Below are positions 5,709 to 5,907 of a DNA stretch of 5,907 nucleotides, in pieces (position 1 is the first letter of the stretch; every line of letters starts with the position of its first letter). Under the pieces are notes generated by a model. The model saw only the letters and a program-made list of their open reading frames with translations. It was not told where the DNA came from and searched no databases. The translations under genes were made by a program, and so were the position numbers. Source of the DNA: Actinomycetota bacterium (GTDB lineage Bacteria; Actinomycetota; Acidimicrobiia; Acidimicrobiales; AC-14); contig JAIVIH010000026.1 in assembly GCA_020200615.1 (NCBI GenBank), forward strand, positions 1-5,907, read 5' to 3'.

Positions 5709-5907
5709 ATGGCCAAGGCATCGACCGATCGAGCGGCTGGGGAGCGGCGTAGCGCGTGGCGGGCCGGGCGCCGGCCGAAGACGCTGCCAGAGGGGGCGCA
5801 GGATCGGGGGCGGGCCGAAACGGTTGACCCCCAACGGCGCGAGGACCCCGAGGTCATCACCGAAGTGGCGCCCGAGGTCTCACCCGAGCGCAGGTACGAC
5901 CCCGAGG
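5709..5907 (+). CDS. Unrecognised hydrophilic protein, N-terminal part only
   Basis: The frame opens with ATG at 5709 and stays open for 66 codons to the window edge, so it is 3'-truncated. The visible part is strongly charged and probably disordered: MAKASTDRAAGERRS, then PKTLPEGAQDRGRAE, then acid/proline-rich segments such as EDPEVITEV and SPERRYDPE. It has no cysteines, signal peptide, membrane segment or catalytic motif, and does not look like the start of a hydrogenase small subunit, whose first iron-sulfur cysteines normally come early. It has a good ribosome binding site and the same orientation as the hydrogenase operon, with no terminator seen between them, so it may be co-transcribed. 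Coding is supported by the RBS and the open frame; function is unknown. Confidence 0.55.
   Translation, partial: MAKASTDRAAGERRSAWRAGRRPKTLPEGAQDRGRAETVDPQRREDPEVITEVAPEVSPERRYDPE

Noticed and set aside
5415..5834. Minus-strand 139-codon frame downstream of the fusion gene
   Set aside because: The composition is Pro/Arg/Ser-rich without domain features, it overlaps the fusion stop and the plus-strand gene start that has a good ribosome binding site.
1..5907. CRISPR arrays, insertion sequences, tRNA or rRNA genes
   Set aside because: I saw no regularly spaced repeats, transposase-like translation, terminal inverted repeats or tRNA-like cloverleaf sequence in reading both strands.

Overview
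The window is GC-rich (roughly two thirds G+C by eye), with strong Shine-Dalgarno sequences and GTG/ATG starts. The gene content (a glyoxylate carboligase, an actinobacterial-looking [NiFe]-hydrogenase large subunit, and a SpoIIE/RsbU-type phosphatase) points to an actinobacterium, plausibly an uncultured soil or aquatic lineage such as Acidimicrobiia. The organism assignment is inference from style and gene families; nothing in the window fixes the taxon.

Layout. (1) 1-783 (+): C-terminal part of glyoxylate carboligase (Gcl), whose start lies outside the window. (2) 857-1996 (-), convergent with gcl: a three-part regulator with a KaiC/RAD55-like RecA-fold domain that has lost its Walker A lysine, then an XRE-type helix-turn-helix, then a cupin. 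(3) 1997-2127: a divergent intergenic region holding both ribosome binding sites, an AT-rich patch, a TATACT -10-like box facing the regulator and an imperfect dyad. (4) 2128-4011 (+): [NiFe]-hydrogenase large subunit with both pairs of active-site cysteines. (5) 4008-5429 (+), joined to it by an ATGA overlap: one continuous frame joining a HyaD/HybD-like hydrogenase maturation endopeptidase domain to a SpoIIE/PP2C serine phosphatase domain. (6) 5430-5907 (+): a 279-base gap that may hold a 56-codon small ORF, then the start of an unrecognised hydrophilic protein that runs off the end.

Reading of the locus. Genes 2 to 5 look like a hydrogenase locus with its own control. The divergently placed regulator is a candidate controller of the hydrogenase promoter, and the second operon gene would tie large-subunit maturation to a phosphatase signalling output. 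In the maturation domain the three nickel-sensing residues known from HybD appear to be replaced, whereas the phosphatase metal ligands are present. This suggests a maturation-protease fold reused as a sensor or docking domain for an RsbU-like phosphatase. That fusion is the most unusual item in the window. The hydrogenase small subunit is not in the window. The hydrogenase subgroup (high-affinity group 1h-like is my best guess, with 2a or 1l as alternatives) cannot be settled without a tree.
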